This document shows positions 37,338-46,481 of a stretch of DNA of 64,000 nucleotides, one piece after another. Position numbers and translations under genes: made by a program. The stretch covers positions 1 to 64,000 of the forward strand of contig JANQJU010000089.1 in assembly GCA_028281495.1 (NCBI GenBank), in the 5' to 3' direction. How positions within the stretch are numbered: position 1 is the stretch's first letter; each line of letters opens with the position of its first letter. The notes below the pieces were generated by a model, which was not told the origin of the DNA, did no database searches, and saw nothing but the letters and a program-made list of their open reading frames with translations. This DNA comes from SAR324 cluster bacterium. GTDB taxonomy: Bacteria > SAR324 > NAC60-12.

Positions 37338-39077
37338 TTATCGCGCCTTCTTCAGATTGTGGATGATTTGGTGGGTGTGATTCCACCAATGCGCCGGATG
37401 GTTGTAGTTGTCTTTTGCAGTGGGCCATCCAGTCCAATATTTGGTGTTGTACGGCAACAACTTGGCTGCTTGCACCAACGGGATGAATGGTGTTTCTTCA
37501 TGGAGATATTGATACGCTTCTGCCACCATGTCCGGTATCTGCGGATCTCCCATTGCCAACGAACCAATTTCGTCCACAATCTTGGTGTACTTTGCTGTGT
37601 TTTCAGTATTCCAACGCGTGGTGTTGTTGAACCCTGGAGAACGTTCTCCCACAGGCACCACGAAGTGAGAGGTGTACCGATTCAAGGAAGCCCATGGCTC
37701 ATTCACCGAACCACAGGATAGCCAGCTATACGACACTTCGTACTCCCCCAAAGGTAAAACCGTTCCCCAAAAGGTGGCATTGGAAACTGGACGCGCTTTC
37801 GCATCCACACCAGCCCTCAGAAGCTGTTCCACAATCAAATCTACCGTCCGCGTGGATTCGGTGGCATCGCTATTGGCAATGATTTCCACTTTCAAAGGCT
37901 TGCCATCTTTTTCATACACCCCGTCATTTAGCTTCCACCCTTCACCTTCCAACAAGGCTTTGGCAGCAGCTCGATCAGCCTTCGCTGGCAATCCCATGCC
38001 TTTGGCTTCGATGGCTTTGATGAACGGTTCCATTGCCCCATATTGGACAAACATGGTTCGGGAAGGCTCCGTGATGCCCTCGTAAGCCACATTCACAATC
38101 TGAGTTCGATCAATGAGGAGTCCCAGGGCCTTGCGCATGTTCGCGTTATTCCAAGGTTCGACCGTTGTATTGATTTCCAATTGACGAGCACACGGGTCGG
38201 GCCAGGAAAAAGGCATCTTGTCTTTCCAGGCAACGATCTTGGGGTTCCGTGCTTGGATCGCTTCGAAAGCCCCTAAAGTGACAGAATGCCCGGCATCGAG
38301 GCGGTTGTTCGATAACAATTGGGCCCGATTTTCTTCAGTACCGGTGAACTGCCAAACCAAGCGTTTGGGTTCGGGCAAATCTTTAAATCCAGCTTTAGCC
38401 CCCCACCAATCGTCGTTCCGGTTCCACACCGCACGATTGCTATCCGCTGTCGCCAGCGTGTACGGTCCCGTGCCAAGAGGGGGGTTGAACTTGAAAGTGC
38501 CCGGATCTTTCCCGTTCCAGATGTGTTCTGGCATGATGAGCACGCTACCAAAGATGCGTACTGAAAAATAATCCAACTGGAACCGAGGGTTGGGTTTGAG
38601 CAGGGTAAACTTCACAGTGAGATCGTCCATTTTATCCACTTGTTTAATCCACTGCTGCATATTGGCTGCCTCGTTCAGTGTTTTGGCTTTATCGTTCAGC
38701 AGCATATTGATGGTGAAAAGCACGTCATCGGCATTAAATGCTTCACCATCCGACCAAGCGACTTGATCTCTTAATTTGAGGGTCCACACATCCAATGTTT
38801 CATTGGGATCGAAACTCAATCCCAACCACGGTTCGATGTTGCCCGTTTCGTAATTGAGCACAAATAAGGGTTCCCACATTGCCTGATGGGCACCCTGTAC
38901 TCGTTGGAAGGTGCCTGGTGTGAACCAATTGAAGTTGGTGGGATCCGAAATGGTCCGGTCGAGATCAAACATCACCGTATCTTGTCGAGAAACGGTTTGA
39001 GCGGTCGTGGGACCTGCCCAGACGGCTGCAGCGAGCGCTGTTGCAATCGATAGACTTCGCATGAATCGATTCCTCAT
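37338..39077 (-). CDS. Family-5 solute-binding protein of the importer
   Basis: A 579-residue exported binding protein. The signal peptide has an AAAVWAGPTTAQ region (cleavage near 27). The SBP_bac_5 domain has SFDPNETLDVWTLKLRDQVAWSDGE and PLFVLNYETGN. GAGGAGG lies five bases before the ATG. Two or three palindromic operators lie 100-270 bases upstream. It delivers substrate, predicted to be an oligosaccharide rather than a peptide because of its GH38 neighbours, to the DppB/C/D/F-type transporter. It has a longer paralogue at 16719-19178. Confidence 0.9.
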   Translation of the reverse strand: MRNRFMRSLSIATALAAAVWAGPTTAQTVSRQDTVMFDLDRTISDPTNFNWFTPGTFQRVQGAHQAMWEPLFVLNYETGNIEPWLGLSFDPNETLDVWTLKLRDQVAWSDGEAFNADDVLFTINMLLNDKAKTLNEAANMQQWIKQVDKMDDLTVKFTLLKPNPRFQLDYFSVRIFGSVLIMPEHIWNGKDPGTFKFNPPLGTGPYTLATADSNRAVWNRNDDWWGAKAGFKDLPEPKRLVWQFTGTEENRAQLLSNNRLDAGHSVTLGAFEAIQARNPKIVAWKDKMPFSWPDPCARQLEINTTVEPWNNANMRKALGLLIDRTQIVNVAYEGITEPSRTMFVQYGAMEPFIKAIEAKGMGLPAKADRAAAKALLEGEGWKLNDGVYEKDGKPLKVEIIANSDATESTRTVDLIVEQLLRAGVDAKARPVSNATFWGTVLPLGEYEVSYSWLSCGSVNEPWASLNRYTSHFVVPVGERSPGFNNTTRWNTENTAKYTKIVDEIGSLAMGDPQIPDMVAEAYQYLHEETPFIPLVQAAKLLPYNTKYWTGWPTAKDNYNHPAHWWNHTHQIIHNLKKAR

Positions 39078-39176
39078 TGTTTCCTCCTCTGAGAGCTAAT
39101 AAATGCATCGATGAGCCTCTTTCACGATGCCAGGTTTGGGAATGGGGTGGGATAAGCGAAATCACCATAAACCTGT

Positions 39177-39194
39177 TTTGCATAGGTTTGCAAG
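39177..39194. promoter_or_regulatory. Secondary LacI-type operator
   Basis: TTTGCATAGGTTTGCAAG keeps the left half and five of seven right-half bases of the main operator. Its centre is 22 bases (two helix turns) from the centre of the 39199 site, so cooperative binding is possible. Confidence 0.55.
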
Positions 39195-39198
39195 AAAT

Positions 39199-39216
39199 TT
39201 TGCATACGAATGCAAA
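39199..39216. promoter_or_regulatory. Predicted LacI-family operator (importer operon)
   Basis: TTTGCATACGAATGCAAA, identical over 18 bases to the palindrome at 26744-26761. It lies about 120 bases before the start of the binding-protein gene that opens the importer operon. Confidence 0.85.
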
Positions 39217-39594
39217 AAAATATTCATAAAAACGGATTTTTTTCAAAAATGAAGAAAATCAAACAAACAACAAATTCAAATTAAATCATTAAAAAACAGT
39301 ATTTTATTTATTTATTTATTCACACAACTGATTTTGCATTTGTTTGCACAAACTTCTTCAGATAATCCGAATACCACCTCAAACGCATTCGTTGATTGTC
39401 TAAATTTTGTGCCCTTCAATTACAAAACCAATAGCGGCCATTTCGCCATTCATCCGCTTATTTGGACCACTCATCAGAATTCTAATCCACTCGTCATGAA
39501 TTTGTGGGCAATCGACTTCGCTGCTGTACAATAACAACTGTCAGATCAAGACCAGCTACTCATTACTTTCCTTTAACACTCTCAGGAGAATCTC

Positions 39595-39840
39595 ATGAAA
39601 CTGAAAACGATAGCCATTTATCTCATTGGACTGTTTTTGATAACCACTACAATAACAGGCTGTGTTTTAGGCAATGAAGGCACCCTCAATTACAAACGGA
39701 CCACAACAGTGGGTCAAGAACTGATGGATTTGGAAAAAGCCAAACACACTTTAACCGAAGAAGAGTACCAGAAGTTGAAAAAACAGATAATGAAGGGCGG
39801 CCCCTTCCCTCGTATAGACCATGAGGACAAAGACGACTGA
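39595..39840 (+). CDS. Small lipoprotein with SHOCT-like tail
   Basis: An 81-residue protein. A signal peptide ends at the lipobox TITGC (Cys23), so it is lipidated. The C-terminal 30 residues (ELMDLEKAKHTLTEEEYQKLKKQIM) match the SHOCT short helical domain. AGGAGA lies six bases before the ATG. SHOCT tails often mediate oligomerisation; no enzymatic role is expected. It precedes the bactofilin-like gene by about 110 bases. Confidence 0.8.
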   Translation: MKLKTIAIYLIGLFLITTTITGCVLGNEGTLNYKRTTTVGQELMDLEKAKHTLTEEEYQKLKKQIMKGGPFPRIDHEDKDD

Positions 39841-39948
39841 GCTGCATCCAACGATGATTCGTTTAGATACCGGTTTACCGTTCTTGCTTCTTATTCAAAC
39901 GACATTCGACGGCAATAGGACAGGCAACATTCTCAGAAGGAGGGCTAT

Positions 39949-41088
39949 TTGAAATTCAAAGTTTATTTTATGATTAGCTGGTTGCTGCTAATGGCATTTC
40001 CTCTTTCTGCCATCGAACTGAACCTGGATCAGGAGGAATTCAAAGAAACGGAAATCTTTAGCGAAGATTATTTGTTTGCAGGTAAGTCCCTTCAGTTTGA
40101 AGGAGAGGCGAACGATCTCTTTGCCGTTGCCGAAGACAAGGTTGATTTTTCAGGGACCACCCAATTGGCCCTGTTCTCTGCTGCTGGCGAAATTGTGGTT
40201 TCGGGTATAGTGGGTAACGGGGTCAAAGCCATCAGTCCCTCAATCACTTTGGAAGGCAAGATCACAGGTACCAGTTTTCTTGTGGCTGAAAACCTCACAT
40301 TAACTCCAGAAAGCTCGACGGAAGGTGCAACGTTTTTTGCGGGCCGGAAGATCGAGGTGAAAGGTCCGGTTACGGGTGATTTTTATGCAGGAGCAGGTGA
40401 AGTCGTCATTGAAAATGAGATTCGAGGCAATGTGAAAATCCATGCAGGGCAGTTGAAAATCACGGAGCAGGGCAAAATCGTGGGAGATTTGGTGTACGAA
40501 TCCGATCAAAAACTCAGCGAAGCCGAAGCAGCCCGTGTCATGGGAGAGATCACATTTAAAAAAAACGAAGATAGCGATTTTCAGGATTCTTTTTCCAAAG
40601 AAGATTCGCCAGGCTGGCTGTTGCTGTCGCTATTTTTCAAGGGGGCGTTCGCTGTGCTGGGATTTCTATTGCTGCTTTTTCCGGTCTCCCGGAGGCTGGA
40701 GAAGCGGCTCACCCCTAAAGAAATCTTAACTCACTCTTTATGGGGACTTCTTCCGATCTTTGTTTATCCCTCGGCCCTCGTCGTTTCGATCCTGTTGGTG
40801 ATTACGATCCCTCTGGCGATTGCCCTGTTTTTGGGATTCATACCACTTTTGTTCACCACCAAAGTGATTGGAATTACTCTAATCGGAGGATTAATCGCAA
40901 CGGCATTGAAGGTGACATCCAATAGCCGATTCTTGTTCTTTTTGATCGGAGTATTGCTTTATTCGTTGCTGAGTTTCATCCCCTTTGTTGGCTACCTACT
41001 GATGGTATTTATATCCGCCATCGGATGCGGGGTCCTGCTTTCCTCGCTCTTTCAAATGGAACTGCTCCAAAAAATGGGTCGTGATTAA
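39949..41088 (+). CDS. Bactofilin-like polymer domain with membrane tail
   Basis: A 379-residue protein starting at TTG with GGAGGG just upstream. A signal peptide (to about 20) leads a beta-helical region (40-190) of repeating short strands (SLQFEGEANDLFAVAEDKV, GRKIEVKGPVTGDFYAGAG, GNVKIHAGQLKITEQGKIVGD), typical of bactofilin/polymer-forming proteins. Residues 215-370 hold about four or five membrane helices. This suggests an exported beta-helix anchored in the inner membrane. Function unknown; an envelope scaffold is a reasonable guess. Confidence 0.7.
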   Translation: MKFKVYFMISWLLLMAFPLSAIELNLDQEEFKETEIFSEDYLFAGKSLQFEGEANDLFAVAEDKVDFSGTTQLALFSAAGEIVVSGIVGNGVKAISPSITLEGKITGTSFLVAENLTLTPESSTEGATFFAGRKIEVKGPVTGDFYAGAGEVVIENEIRGNVKIHAGQLKITEQGKIVGDLVYESDQKLSEAEAARVMGEITFKKNEDSDFQDSFSKEDSPGWLLLSLFFKGAFAVLGFLLLLFPVSRRLEKRLTPKEILTHSLWGLLPIFVYPSALVVSILLVITIPLAIALFLGFIPLLFTTKVIGITLIGGLIATALKVTSNSRFLFFLIGVLLYSLLSFIPFVGYLLMVFISAIGCGVLLSSLFQMELLQKMGRD

Positions 41089-41099
41089 CATCAGAATCA

Positions 41100-41129
41100 T
41101 TTTTTAGAAGATACTTTTTTTAGAAGATA
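41100..41129. repeat. 15-bp perfect tandem duplication
   Basis: Two copies of TTTTTTAGAAGATAC back to back, just before the ribosome site of the first MDR gene. Confidence 0.9.
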
Positions 41130-41147
41130 CTTTTTTACAGGAAACTC

Positions 41148-42137
41148 ATGAAAGCCATTGTATGCACCCGATACGGGTCACCCGAAGATCTCGAACTTCG
41201 AGACGTTGAGAAACCCACTCCTCAAGACAATGAAGTCTTGGTCAAAGTCCATGCGACTTCAATCAATGATTGGGATTGGTGTCTTGCCAGAGGAAAGCCA
41301 TTTTATATCCGTTTGTTATGTGGTTTGCGCAATCCAACGGTCACAATCCCTGGAGCGGAAGTGGCAGGAACGGTGGAAGCGGTGGGCCAAAACGTCAACA
41401 AGTTTCAGGTTGGTGATGCAGTCTATGGAGACCTCTCGGAAAGCGGTTTTGGTGGTTTTGCTGAGTATGTTAGTGTGCACGAAAATGCCTTGGCCTTGAA
41501 ACCCGCTAACATGCCTTTTGTTGAAGCAGCCACGATACCTCATGCAGCCATGTTGGCCATCCAAAGTCTTCGTGACAAGGGACACATGCGGTCAGGACAA
41601 AAGCTCTTGATTAATGGTGCAGGCGGAGGTGTTGGGACTTTAGGCGTCCAGATTGCCAAATACATGGGAGCTACCGAAGTGACCGGGGTCGATAGTGCTA
41701 GTAAACTGGACCTCATGCGTTCCGTCGGTTTTGATCATGTCATTGATTACAAGCAAGAAGACTTCACTAAGAATGGACAACGATACGATCTGATTCTCGA
41801 TACAAAAACAAATCGTTCGCCATTCGATTATACGCGTGTGTTAAGTCCCCACGGCACTTACGTCACGGTGGGGGGGGCTACCAGCCGAATTTTCCAAGCT
41901 TTTTTCTTGGGGCCATTGATACGTCGGCTCAGCACAAACCACATCCGTGTCACCGACCTGAAGCCCAATAAAGATCTAGATTACGCGAACCAACTTTTCG
42001 AAGCAGGACAAATCAAACCTGTGGTCGATGGCCCTTACAAGTTGAGCGAAGTGCCAGAAGCCATACGGTATTTTGGAGAGGGCAAACACACAGGCAAAGT
42101 CGTCATATCTCTACAAGATGAGAACGCGGCCAATTGA
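41148..42137 (+). CDS. MDR-family NAD(P)-dependent oxidoreductase (quinone-oxidoreductase type)
   Basis: A 329-residue zinc-independent medium-chain reductase. The N-terminal GroES-like domain has IPGAEVAGTVEAVG, the cofactor motif is LLINGAGGGVGTLGVQIAKYMG and the C-terminus has FGEGKHTGKVVI. It is a close paralogue of the next gene. These enzymes reduce quinones, enones or aldehydes with NADPH. The substrate is unknown; detoxification of reactive carbonyls is a common role. Confidence 0.85.
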   Translation: MKAIVCTRYGSPEDLELRDVEKPTPQDNEVLVKVHATSINDWDWCLARGKPFYIRLLCGLRNPTVTIPGAEVAGTVEAVGQNVNKFQVGDAVYGDLSESGFGGFAEYVSVHENALALKPANMPFVEAATIPHAAMLAIQSLRDKGHMRSGQKLLINGAGGGVGTLGVQIAKYMGATEVTGVDSASKLDLMRSVGFDHVIDYKQEDFTKNGQRYDLILDTKTNRSPFDYTRVLSPHGTYVTVGGATSRIFQAFFLGPLIRRLSTNHIRVTDLKPNKDLDYANQLFEAGQIKPVVDGPYKLSEVPEAIRYFGEGKHTGKVVISLQDENAAN

Positions 42138-42307
42138 TCTTCATTAGATGAACACGGATGTTGCTTATTAATAAGCGCATCAAAATGCCAAACGATTTTC
42201 TAGTCTCAATTTTTTGATTCACCGAAATATATAATTTAAGCGTTTGATGCTTCTTAAGATAGCGCAAAAATTGATGAACGATTCTCACTCACATATGGAG
42301 GAAACTT

Positions 42308-43327
42308 ATGAAAGCTATTGTATATTCCCAATACGGTCCGCCTGAAGTTCTTGAGCAACAAGAAGTCGAAAAACCGATTCCCAAGGATCATGAAATCCTA
42401 ATCAAAATTCATGCAACCACGGTGACAGTTGCTGATTTTAGGGTGAGGAGCTTTACCGTCCCCCCCAGTTTCTGGCTTCCGGCCCGACTCATGTTGGGGC
42501 TTAGAAAGCCCAAAAGAACCATATTGGGAGTGGAATTAGCCGGAGAAGTGGAGTCCGTCGGAAAAGATGTCACACGGTTTCAGGAAGGGGATGCTGTTTT
42601 TGCAGCAACGCTTAAGGATTTTGGAGCTTATGCTGAGTACAAATGCCTGCCGGAAGATGGACCAATTTCGATTAAACCGCCCAATATCACTTACGAGGAA
42701 GCAGCAGCCATTCCAGTGGGAGCACGAACGGCATTGCATTATCTCAAAAAAGCGAACGTTCAGCGTGGACAAAAAGTTCTAGTGTACGGGGCCTCAGGGA
42801 GTGTTGGTACTTATGCCGTGCAACTTGCCAAGTATTTTGGGGCAGAAGTGACCGGAGTGTGCAGCACGACGAATTTGCAAATGGTTCGATCCCTGGGAGC
42901 TGACCGAGTCATTGACTACACACAGGAAGATTTTTCAAACGAAGGTGAGATTTATGATGTGATTTTTGAAGCCGTGGACAAGAGTTCGTTTGCCTCGTGT
43001 ATGAAATCGCTCAAGAAGGGTGGAACCTATCTCAATGTCACCACCCCGTTTCCCCATGTTTCGATGCTTTGGACTTCCATTACCAGCAATAAGCGACTCA
43101 TCCTGGGAGAAAGTCCATCCGAAACGGCGGGGGACCTCATCTTTCTACGAAAACTGGTCGAGGCAGGGAAAGTCAGAGTGGTTATTGACCGAAGCTATCC
43201 GTTTGAACAGATTGTTGAAGCTCACCGGTATGTCGACAAAGGGCACAAAAAAGGCAATGTGGTCATCACCTCAATCGGACGTGCTTCGAATTATAGCTAT
43301 GTGTCGCGTAACAAAATTGCCGGTTGA
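42308..43327 (+). CDS. MDR-family NAD(P)-dependent oxidoreductase, paralogue
   Basis: A 339-residue paralogue of the preceding gene, with ILGVELAGEVESVG, VLVYGASGSVGTYAVQLAKYFG and VIDYTQEDFSNEGEIYDVIFEAV. GGAGGAAACTT lies before the ATG. The pair looks like a local duplication followed by divergence. Its 3' end overlaps the convergent FtsX-type gene by 31 bases. Confidence 0.85.
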   Translation: MKAIVYSQYGPPEVLEQQEVEKPIPKDHEILIKIHATTVTVADFRVRSFTVPPSFWLPARLMLGLRKPKRTILGVELAGEVESVGKDVTRFQEGDAVFAATLKDFGAYAEYKCLPEDGPISIKPPNITYEEAAAIPVGARTALHYLKKANVQRGQKVLVYGASGSVGTYAVQLAKYFGAEVTGVCSTTNLQMVRSLGADRVIDYTQEDFSNEGEIYDVIFEAVDKSSFASCMKSLKKGGTYLNVTTPFPHVSMLWTSITSNKRLILGESPSETAGDLIFLRKLVEAGKVRVVIDRSYPFEQIVEAHRYVDKGHKKGNVVITSIGRASNYSYVSRNKIAG

Positions 43328-45828
43328 ATCTTTAAACGGCTGAACAGGTATTGTGCCCCGGCACGAAGCGAAATCACACTCACGGAAAGCGCGGTGACTC
43401 CGCCAAGCCACAGGAGATCCTCTGAAGGTAGCTTCATCCGTAAATGCAACAGAGGCAAAGCAATTGCTGATCCTAGCAAGATGGCAAACGTCGACGTAAT
43501 TAGGGCAAACAACAGATATTCCAGATACAAACTGTGTTTGATGACCGACAATTTAGTGCCAAGGCAATGAAGAACGGTCGCATCATAGAGTTGGCGTGTT
43601 CGTCCTGCCGCCATGACACTGATCAGCACCAACACACTCGCAGCAAAACTCACGCTGGCCACCACCGCCAATCCTATACTGGCTTTACCCAATATTTCCC
43701 GGGCTGTGGCTAACAATGATGCCGTTCGGACGGTGACCACATTGGGAGCCACGGTTGCGATCCGGTTTTGTGCAGCAGAGGCCTCTGTTTCACTCATATA
43801 AGCCGCGCCGACATACCGGAGTAAGAATTCATTCAATGCGCCTTGCGAAAGAATGCCTTCAAACCAGAAACGTGTCTGAAATCCTTTTTGGCTAAAGATA
43901 GCGGCTACCTCAACTTCGAGGACCTGGCCTTCAATCAAAAATGTTACGATGTCTCCGACCTTCAAACCCAATTGATTGGCTTCTCGATCCTCTAGTGCCA
44001 TTTTCGGAACATCGATTTCAGACTCTTGCCACCATTCCCCAGACACAATGGTCACATTGTCAATGTTGGTGGTTGAATCACTCAACTGGTACACCTCTCG
44101 TCTCACCTCTTGTAGATGCTCGTGGCTCCATCCGGGCTGAGCATCCAAAGGTTTTCCATTGATCGCGGCAATCCTGGAGTCGACTAACGGGGCTATATCG
44201 ATCCGGGTCGTATCACTAGATTGTTCGAAGGCCTTCAAAACATCGTCAAGTTGGTAGTCGTTGATATCATAGAGCACCAGAGCCGGAGCTTCTTCTGGGA
44301 TCGTGTCGTTGATAGCTCGAACCAATGAAGAAACAATCAGCGTGCAGGCGACCAACAGAGTGAGTGCCGTTCCCAAAGAGAGCAATGACGTACGCAGCGG
44401 GGAACCGGGGCGATGGAGATTGGCGACAGCCAATCGCAACGCAAATCGTCGAGAGAAAGCGGGATGATCATTCAGAGTAAACGCTACCCGCTTGATCCAT
44501 CGAACAATGATTTCTAGCAAAACGAGCAGGAGGCCAACCACGGCGACAAACCCCAAACCAAATAGCGGATCCGGTACGGCTTGAAAAACCAGAAGAATGA
44601 GCACCAATCCACAAGCTCCCGTGGCCCACCACCAGCGATGAGGGGTGGCCGTTCCCCCCTTATCGTTTCCACGGAACAAGGTGGCGGGTTGAACCGACAA
44701 GGCGCGACTGATCGCAGGAAGTGAAAACGTGTAAGCGGTTAACAATCCGAACAACACGGCGACCAACAGCGGCACAACAAGGTCACCGATGGTGATGACC
44801 AAAGGAACTTCCGAAGCAACCAATGAGGCTCCCACGAGGGCGAGGCCTCCCCCTATTAAGGCTCCCAACAGGCTAGCTCCTCCGCCGAGCAACCCCACTT
44901 GCAATAGATAGACGATGGCCAACCTTCGATTTCGCAATCCCAACGCACGTAACGTTGCAATCGTTTTCCGCTTTCCCTGTAGGTAGGCTTGAATACTGTT
45001 GAATACTCCCAATCCTCCAATAAATAAGCTGCTGAAACCAATGATGATCAAAGCCGATGCAATCTGCCCGAGTCTTTCCGAAATCCGCTGGCTCCGGTTT
45101 TGAAAAGTTTGAACCTCCCAAGCTTTGTCGGGAAACGCGTCATAAAATTGGTCGCGCCACGTTTCCGGGGCAACATCGGTACGAACGAAGTAACCGTATT
45201 CGATGAGACTCCCGGTTTGTATCAGTCCCGAAGCTTGCAGTGCTGCATCCGCCAGTAAGACAGGAGTACCTCGCCAATTGGCACTCAGCCTGCGATTGGG
45301 TTGGGTCAATACCAACGCCCGGACTATCATCTCCAGCGAGCCGATTGACACGGTATCTCCGATTCCAATGTTGAGTTTTTCGGCTAAAAACGGATCGATT
45401 GCGATTCCCCACTGTCCATCGGTGAAGGCAGTTAGAGATTGCAAATCTTTTGCAGGTTCCAGCACCAGTTTTCCATAAAGAGGATAATGATTATCCACGC
45501 TTTGTAGTTCTACTCTCAAAAACCCACCGGTTTTGACTCCAAGCATGGTATCAACTTCAATCACACGGGAAACTTCCCCCCGTTCCTGCATCCAATCCAA
45601 TACGGGTTGAGGCAATGGTTGATTGGATTCGACTTGGAGATCCCCTCCCATCAAAGCACGCTTATCGTCAAGCAAGCTGGTGTGGACCAATTGGTACAGT
45701 CCACCCGATACGGCCACCAGTGTGACGCCTAATGCCAAACACGCACAGAACACCCACAGTGACCAACCACTCGCTCGAAGATCTTTCCAAGCCAAACTCA
45801 ACAGGAACCGGCTAGATTCAAATCTCAT
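43297..45828 (-). CDS. ABC transporter permease, FtsX/YbbP type
   Basis: Starting at the ATG at 45828, which overlaps the ATPase stop as ATGA, this is 843 residues. It opens with a membrane helix (GWSLWVFCACLALGVTLVA), has an extracytoplasmic MacB-like region (about 40-230), a cluster of FtsX helices (250-450), a second extracytoplasmic region (about 500-710) and three helices at the end. YbbP-type proteins work with a LolD/YbbA-like ATPase, often in lipid, lipoprotein or envelope handling. It pairs with the next gene. Confidence 0.85.
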   Translation of the reverse strand: MRFESSRFLLSLAWKDLRASGWSLWVFCACLALGVTLVAVSGGLYQLVHTSLLDDKRALMGGDLQVESNQPLPQPVLDWMQERGEVSRVIEVDTMLGVKTGGFLRVELQSVDNHYPLYGKLVLEPAKDLQSLTAFTDGQWGIAIDPFLAEKLNIGIGDTVSIGSLEMIVRALVLTQPNRRLSANWRGTPVLLADAALQASGLIQTGSLIEYGYFVRTDVAPETWRDQFYDAFPDKAWEVQTFQNRSQRISERLGQIASALIIIGFSSLFIGGLGVFNSIQAYLQGKRKTIATLRALGLRNRRLAIVYLLQVGLLGGGASLLGALIGGGLALVGASLVASEVPLVITIGDLVVPLLVAVLFGLLTAYTFSLPAISRALSVQPATLFRGNDKGGTATPHRWWWATGACGLVLILLVFQAVPDPLFGLGFVAVVGLLLVLLEIIVRWIKRVAFTLNDHPAFSRRFALRLAVANLHRPGSPLRTSLLSLGTALTLLVACTLIVSSLVRAINDTIPEEAPALVLYDINDYQLDDVLKAFEQSSDTTRIDIAPLVDSRIAAINGKPLDAQPGWSHEHLQEVRREVYQLSDSTTNIDNVTIVSGEWWQESEIDVPKMALEDREANQLGLKVGDIVTFLIEGQVLEVEVAAIFSQKGFQTRFWFEGILSQGALNEFLLRYVGAAYMSETEASAAQNRIATVAPNVVTVRTASLLATAREILGKASIGLAVVASVSFAASVLVLISVMAAGRTRQLYDATVLHCLGTKLSVIKHSLYLEYLLFALITSTFAILLGSAIALPLLHLRMKLPSEDLLWLGGVTALSVSVISLRAGAQYLFSRLKIQPAILLRDT

Positions 45829-46481
45829 ATCAATTTCCCTTCTTGCAAACGCAACACTCGTTGACAACGCTGTGCAATGGACTCATCGTGAGTCACCAGC
45901 AACAGGGTGGAGCCTATTTCTCGGTTTAGACTAAATAGCAATTCGTTGATCCGTTCCCCTGTATGGAGATCGAGATTGCCTGTTGGCTCATCAGCCAACA
46001 CCAATTTGGGAGAATGAACCAACGCTCTCGCCAGGGCGACCCGTTGCTGCTCGCCACCAGATAGTTGCGTGGGATAATGCTTCTCTCGCTTTACCAAACC
46101 CACTTTTTCTAACATGGCACGGGCTTTAGACTGGGCATCTGGAATTCCCGCAATCTCCAAAGGTAAAGCAACATTCCCCAATGCCGTGAGACTGGGAATG
46201 AGATGAAAGGACTGGAAAACGATGCCCAGTCGATCACGACGAGTGTCTGCGAGTTGGTCGGCATCCATTTCTGCCAAGGACACTCCATCAATGTGAATCG
46301 TGCCGCTTTCACATTGTTCCAAACCAGCAAGCAACAATAACAAGGTCGTTTTGCCCGACCCGGAAGGACCGACAACCGCTACCGTTTCTCCGTTTGCTAT
46401 GGAAATGTCCACTTCGGAAAGTACGGTCAGACGTCCTTCCTCCGTGCCGTAAGACATCGACACTCTTTTCATTTCAATCAT
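45825..46481 (-). CDS. ABC transporter ATPase, YbbA/LolD type
   Basis: A 218-residue ATPase. Walker A is GPSGSGKTT, the Q loop lies in VFQSFHLIPSLTALGNV, the signature is LSGGEQQRVALARALVH, Walker B is LVLADEPTGNLD, and the H loop lies in LLVTHDESIA. It partners with the FtsX/YbbP permease through an ATGA overlap. Its start overlaps the upstream EEP gene by eight bases, so the three form an operon. Confidence 0.95.
   Translation of the reverse strand: MIEMKRVSMSYGTEEGRLTVLSEVDISIANGETVAVVGPSGSGKTTLLLLLAGLEQCESGTIHIDGVSLAEMDADQLADTRRDRLGIVFQSFHLIPSLTALGNVALPLEIAGIPDAQSKARAMLEKVGLVKREKHYPTQLSGGEQQRVALARALVHSPKLVLADEPTGNLDLHTGERINELLFSLNREIGSTLLLVTHDESIAQRCQRVLRLQEGKLI

Larger units (their letters stand above)
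39078..39594. other. Intergenic region holding the importer promoter
   Basis: No gene is seen. It contains the strong operator at 39199, a weaker one at 39177 and a third half-like site at 39333-39350, in AT-rich DNA (39217-39320). The importer promoter should lie here on the minus strand and the lipoprotein promoter on the plus strand. Confidence 0.5.

Noticed and set aside
16719..39077. Sulfoquinovose (sulfo-ED) degradation pathway
   Set aside because: The HpsN-type and HpcH genes hint at it, but no sulfoquinovosidase, lactonase or dehydratase is present, and GH38 enzymes point to mannosides.
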